Origin: Leeuwenhoekiella sp. MAR_2009_132
GTDB lineage: Bacteria; Bacteroidota; Bacteroidia; Flavobacteriales; Flavobacteriaceae
Reading direction: 5' to 3'
Assembly (NCBI RefSeq): GCF_000687915.1
Contig: NZ_JHZY01000001.1
Location: 1-9,674 of the forward strand
DNA: 9,674 nucleotides
Part shown: positions 8,344 to 9,674 of the stretch, piece by piece
Layout: each line of letters opens with the position of its first letter
Numbering within the stretch: position 1 is the stretch's first letter
Made by a program: the position numbers and the translations under genes
Notes under the pieces: generated by a model
What the model was told of the DNA's origin: nothing
Databases searched by the model: none
What the model saw: only the letters and a program-made list of their open reading frames with translations

Positions 8344-8351
8344 CAAAAGTA
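8344..8351 (-). promoter_or_regulatory. Candidate -7 element of the Cys-rich protein / receptor unit
   Basis: The minus strand reads TACTTTTG (TANNTTTG consensus) and ends 5 nt before the chosen ATG at 8338. If used, transcription would start at or within a few bases of the start codon, giving a leaderless or nearly leaderless mRNA. No -33 box is visible. Confidence 0.4.
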
Positions 8352-8456
8352 GTATTTTTTAGATTTGAATAAGCGCTATTGGGCTTCTGTAAATTTACAA
8401 TTAACAGCAAAAACTTTATTAGAAGTACTTACGTGGTTACTTTTACCTGAGAACCG

Positions 8457-8486
8457 TTTGCCTGGGTATGAGGAAGATTAGCTTCA
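8457..8486 (+). promoter_or_regulatory. Weak candidate promoter of the FGE-family gene
   Basis: TTTG (8457-8460), 18 bases, then TAGCTTCA (8479-8486): a good -33 match and 6 of 8 positions of an imperfect -7 element, ending 16 bases before the ATG at 8503. It sits in the divergent gap with the Cys-rich gene. The match is weak and given only as the best candidate. Confidence 0.25.
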
Positions 8487-8502
8487 ATATAATTAGTACG
8501 TT

Positions 8503-9605
8503 ATGATCTTAAAAAAATATCTTTCCGTCTTATTGATGCCGCTAGTTTTATGCACACAAGCAACGGGGTGTAGAGAGAAGCACCCTATAAAAACTATTAC
8601 AGAAAATGCAGCTTTAGAAATAGCGCCACGAATTATAGCACAACCAGATAGTATTGCTACACCAGACGGAATGGTCTGGGTGTCGGGGATACAGTTTACT
8701 CAGGAGCAACAGCTACTGATCTACTGGCTTTACCGCGCGAAAAACCCGCACATCCTGTAGTTGTAGATGGTTTTTTTATAGATAAGACCGAAGTTACAAA
8801 CGCTCAATTTAAAGATTTTGTGATGCGACGGGTTATGTTACTGTGGCAGAACGGCCTATTAAATGGGGGGAATTAAAAAAAGAATTACCGGCAGGAACTC
8901 CAAAGCCCGCAGACAGCCTATTACAGCCTGGCTCTTTAATATTTAATCGTAACGTTGAGCAGGTAATAGATTTGGATAATTATACACAATGGTGGGAATG
9001 GAAAATAGGAGCCAATTGGCAGCACCCTCAGGGACCAGAAAGTTCGATTAAGGGAAAAGAAAATTATCCTGTTTTCATATTACCTATAAAGATGCTCTTG
9101 CTTATTGCCAATGGCAAATAGGAGACTGCCTACCGAAACCGAATGGAAGCCGCTGCCCATGGAAAAATGCATGGTGTATATATACCTGGGGAAATGATGA
9201 GAAAGAATTAACTACTAAGGCAAATACATGGCAAGGTGATTTCCCTAATAAAAATATAAAAGAAGATGGTTTTCATATGCAGCACCGGTAGCTTCTTTTG
9301 AGTCTAACTCACTTGTATTTACGATATGTCAGGTAACGTGTGGGAGATGACCCAAGACTGGTTTTCAGTGCGTTATTATCAGGATATAGATAGTAGCAAA
9401 AAGTCACTCAATCCACAAGGACCGAAAAACCATTTAATCCTGAAAATCCTTATCAACAGGAGAAGTGATTAAAGGAGGTTCGTTTTTGTGTGACAAGTCT
9501 TATTGTGCGAGCTATCGCATTTCTGCCCGTATGGGGCAAAGCTTAAATTCTTCTTCAGACCATACCGGTTTTAGAACTGTGGTTGATCTCGCTATGTTGA
9601 AATAG
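8503..9605 (+). CDS. Exported formylglycine-generating enzyme (SUMF1/FGE) family protein, heavily frameshifted
   Basis: The reassembled protein has about 370 residues. The ATG at 8503 starts a signal sequence (MILKKYLSVLLMPLVLCTQA) with a possible lipobox ATGC at C23, so it is probably a lipoprotein. FGE-sulfatase fold landmarks appear in three frames: PDGMVWVSG, DLLALPREKPAHPVVVDGFF, DKTEVTNAQFKDFV, ATGYVTVAER, WWEWKIGANWQHPQGPESS, ITYKDALAYCQW, RRLPTETEW, NTWQGDFPN, YDMSGNVWEMTQDWF, KGGSFLCDKSYCASYRISAR and DHTGFR. CDKSYC matches the C-x4-C active-site pair of true FGEs (human C336/C341), which convert a sulfatase Cys to formylglycine. About ten corrections are needed, near 8688, 8821, 9072, 9115, 9143, 9178 (TA repeat), 9270, 9313, 9426 and 9467. 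Most are missing bases in short homopolymers. It ends with VVDLAMLK and TAG at 9603-9605. No sulfatase gene is in the window. Confidence 0.88.
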
Positions 9606-9674
9606 GAAAATTTTAGAATTTTATGTTTCTGGATTACGCTTTGTTCCCTTTTTAGATTTTTGTGTATCAGTGTA

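Noticed and set aside
8339..8410. Longer start for the Cys-rich protein, adding 24 residues
   Set aside because: The extension is polar, precedes a good signal peptide, and would cover the TACTTTTG element. The internal ATG at 8338 fits better.
8843..9121. Separate short plus-strand gene starting MAERPIKWGELK
   Set aside because: It is the middle of the FGE-family protein; the sequence flows from ATGYVTVAERP across the frame break near 8821.
1..9674. CRISPR array, IS element, prophage or toxin-antitoxin pair
   Set aside because: No regularly spaced repeats, transposase or integrase motifs, or small paired genes were seen on either strand.

Overview
The window looks like chromosomal DNA of a marine-type member of the Flavobacteriaceae (Bacteroidota). 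It is AT-rich. The minus-strand housekeeping genes read prs-rplY, pth-ribF-HTTM gene and serS. Promoter-like sequences match the Bacteroidota -7 element TANNTTTG rather than an E. coli -10 box. There is a SusC/FepA-like TonB receptor with an N-terminal carboxypeptidase-regulatory-like domain. The protein sequences resemble flavobacterial families throughout. Species cannot be fixed from the sequence alone.

Layout. Positions 1-495 (minus) are the start of serS, running off the left edge. Positions 586-1921 (minus) are an HTTM / vitamin K-dependent gamma-carboxylase-like membrane protein. It overlaps ribF (1914-2848, minus), which lies 1 nt from pth (2850-3472, minus), so these three form a tight operon. 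An AT-rich gap holds a strong terminator (3725-3752) for the next unit, rplY (3774-4399) behind prs (4426-5367), both minus. A short divergent region (5368-5501) separates prs from a plus-strand tRNA-Leu(CAA) (5502-5581) with its own promoter and terminator. Next come a minus-strand two-gene unit of a small Cys/His-rich exported protein (8000-8338, DUF6660-like) and a TonB-dependent receptor (5796-7963). Divergent from it on plus is an exported formylglycine-generating-enzyme-family protein (8503-9605).

The dominant peculiarity is reading-frame damage. Nearly every protein gene except prs and the small Cys-rich gene needs at least one single-base correction, usually a missing base in a short homopolymer. 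The HTTM gene needs about fourteen corrections and the FGE gene about ten, yet the amino acids recovered across frames stay well conserved, including the FGE active-site cysteine pair. The simplest reading is sequencing or consensus error, locally very dense. Real decay of the HTTM and FGE genes cannot be excluded without reads.

Functionally, most of the window is housekeeping: aminoacylation (serS), PRPP synthesis (prs), ribosome assembly and peptidyl-tRNA recycling (rplY, pth), FMN/FAD synthesis (ribF) and a leucine tRNA. The accessory part is the right third: a probable metal or metal-chelate uptake pair and an exported FGE-fold protein. I see no phage, IS element, CRISPR array or clearly new multi-gene system.
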